Origin: CAVXJN01 sp963762165 | Lineage (GTDB): Bacteria > Pseudomonadota > Gammaproteobacteria > JASBUN01 | Length of the DNA stretch: 64,000 nucleotides | NCBI GenBank assembly: GCA_963762165.1 | Contig: CAVXJN010000004.1 | Span: 1 to 64,000, forward strand | Direction: 5' to 3' | Shown here: piece by piece, positions 62,809 to 64,000 of the stretch | Position numbering within the stretch: position 1 is the first letter of the stretch | Layout: every line of letters begins with the position of its first letter | Notes under the pieces: model-generated | What the model saw: the letters and a program-made list of their open reading frames with translations, nothing else | The model's database searches: none | Told to the model about the DNA's origin: nothing | Program-made: the position numbers and the translations under genes

Positions 62809-64000
62809 ATGCAGCAACCAATGCAGGAAGTGCTCGAAAATATAGAGGTAAGTAAGCTCCCATCCTTCCCCCACGTGTTGGTGAAGCTGTTGGAGGCGTG
62901 CCAACGCCCCGATGCCGCAATTTCGAGCCTGTCGACAATCGTCGACAAGGACGCCGCTTTGAGCGCCAAAGTGATCGCAGCGGCCAACTCACCGTTATAT
63001 GGGCTGCGTAATCCGGTGCGCTCAGTGGAGCGCACTTTGGTGGTCCTTGGCTTCGATACGATCAAAACCATCGCCATCGCGTCTGCCGTGCATCAGTTTT
63101 TCGCCAATCTGAGTGCGGACCGCGGCGCGTTTCTGAAATCGTTTTGGCGTCATTCCATGCGCTGCGCCACCCTGGCCCGTAATTTAGCCAGCCTCAGCGG
63201 CTACCCGAATCGCGACGAAGCCTTTCTGGCCGGTTTGCTGCATGACGTCGGTAAACTGGTACTGGCGCAACGGTACCCGGACAAGTACGGCGCGGTGCAA
63301 ACCCTCGCCGATGAGCATCATGACCTCGTGGCCCAGGAGCGCGAGCACTTCGGCATTGCGCACCACGAAGTCGGTTTCTGGTTGATCCGCAACTGGCATC
63401 TGGACTCTTTCCTGGCCGAGGCGGTGCTTCACCACCATGAGCCATCTCCGCGTCTGATCGAGTCCCACCCGCTGGTGCGTATCGTCCACGTCGCCAATCT
63501 TTGGGCAGTCTCGGACGTTTTGGGGAGCGAGCCGGGGGCGCAAGCGGCGCAAACGCTGTTTGGCCTGACTTTCGAAATGAGCGCGGAGCAGGTGCGCCAA
63601 GCAGAGCAGGAAGTGGCGAAAGTCGCGGCGTCGCTCGATATCGACGTATCAGAGGCTGATAGTTATGAACGCCGGCAGGTGGTTCAGGCGCAGGATGCTG
63701 CTGTAATGGACCGACTCGCAGCCGAAGTGCGCAACATCGGTTTGCTCGACGGCGTGCGCCGACAACTCGGACGCGTGTCGGGGGGATCTACCCTGGACGT
63801 GATCCGCGAAAGCGTGCGCATGCTGTTCGATGTGCAGAGGCCGCTATTGTTTTTGGTTTCCGAGGACGCAGTTCAGGTGCGCGGCCAGCCGTTCGGCAGC
63901 GACGATGCGTTGGTGGCGGAAGTGGAGTTCCCGGTGGTCTCTGAGCAAAGTCTGGTCAGCCAGGCGGTTCGCGAGCGCCGGCCGTTCGCCTCTTTCGACG
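62809..64000 (+). CDS. HDOD-domain protein with C-terminal GAF-like domain, cut by window end
   Basis: From ATG 62809 an uninterrupted frame of 397 residues reaches the window end. The HDOD domain occupies about residues 12-215, with SKLPSFPHVLVKLLEAC, SVERTLVVLGFDTIKTIAI, the GLLHDVGKLVLAQRYP remnant of an HD motif, and HHHEPSP. A second domain (about 300 onward, VIRESVRMLFDVQRPLLFLV) has GAF-like features. HDOD proteins are usually signalling or regulatory without phosphodiesterase activity. Partial only because of the window. Confidence 0.88.
   Translation, partial: MQQPMQEVLENIEVSKLPSFPHVLVKLLEACQRPDAAISSLSTIVDKDAALSAKVIAAANSPLYGLRNPVRSVERTLVVLGFDTIKTIAIASAVHQFFANLSADRGAFLKSFWRHSMRCATLARNLASLSGYPNRDEAFLAGLLHDVGKLVLAQRYPDKYGAVQTLADEHHDLVAQEREHFGIAHHEVGFWLIRNWHLDSFLAEAVLHHHEPSPRLIESHPLVRIVHVANLWAVSDVLGSEPGAQAAQTLFGLTFEMSAEQVRQAEQEVAKVAASLDIDVSEADSYERRQVVQAQDAAVMDRLAAEVRNIGLLDGVRRQLGRVSGGSTLDVIRESVRMLFDVQRPLLFLVSEDAVQVRGQPFGSDDALVAEVEFPVVSEQSLVSQAVRERRPFASFD

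Noticed and set aside
1..64000. CRISPR arrays, rRNA genes and insertion sequences
   Set aside because: No regularly spaced repeats, rRNA signature sequences or transposase families were seen on either strand.

Overview
The window is about 64 kb of moderately GC-rich DNA with gammaproteobacterial gene order: mreB-mreC-mreD-mrdA, gatC-gatA-gatB, hemA-prfA-prmC-moeB, and TPR lipoprotein-lolB-ispE-tRNA-Gln-prs-rplY-pth-ychF. Non-hexose-transport carbon metabolism, a DsrC/TusE-family protein and a quinol NO reductase would fit an environmental, possibly chemolithotrophic or facultatively anaerobic gammaproteobacterium. That lineage is inference; no rRNA is present.

Layout. 1-3.7 kb (minus strand): cell-shape operon, with PBP2 cut by the window edge. 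3.8-8.1 kb (plus): the tRNA amidotransferase GatCAB, then Hsp33. 8.2-13.2 kb (minus): a JAMM peptidase, a MoeB/ThiF E1-like enzyme, a small conserved protein of unknown role, PrmC, RF1 and HemA. 13.4-20.7 kb (plus): outer-membrane lipoprotein biogenesis, IspE, a tRNA-Gln array containing interrupted copies, Prs, L25, Pth (frameshifted as written), YchF and tRNA-Met. 21.2-23.8 kb: an M16 protease.

24-55.4 kb is a mosaic carbon and energy region, all on the plus strand. It holds Gnd, Zwf and Tal (pentose phosphate), a Met-rich cytochrome c, glycogen phosphorylase, a quinol NO reductase, a decayed second glycogen phosphorylase, a debranching enzyme and a truncated GH15 glucoamylase. These are followed by a permease scrap, a pyruvate/2-oxoacid:ferredoxin oxidoreductase cluster with a GltD-like ferredoxin-type partner, a truncated acetate kinase, a phosphoketolase, a P-type proton ATPase and a complete N-type rotary ATPase operon (atpDCQRBEFAG). 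Read together (inference), this is a route from stored glucan through glucose-6-phosphate and the pentose phosphate pathway or phosphoketolase to acetyl-phosphate and acetate, plus pyruvate to acetyl-CoA, coupled to two ATP-driven ion pumps. It looks like a low-energy or dark-fermentation module. It is marked by remnants and by 13 single-base frameshifts between 41.2 and 50.7 kb.

55.5-64 kb: a histidine-kinase scrap, a small PGPGW-like membrane protein, an EF-hand protein, a diguanylate cyclase, a radical SAM protein, a BON-domain protein, a DsrC/TusE-like protein lacking the C-terminal cysteine, a chemoreceptor, and an HDOD-GAF protein cut by the window end. No CRISPR array, rRNA or insertion-sequence transposase was recognised.
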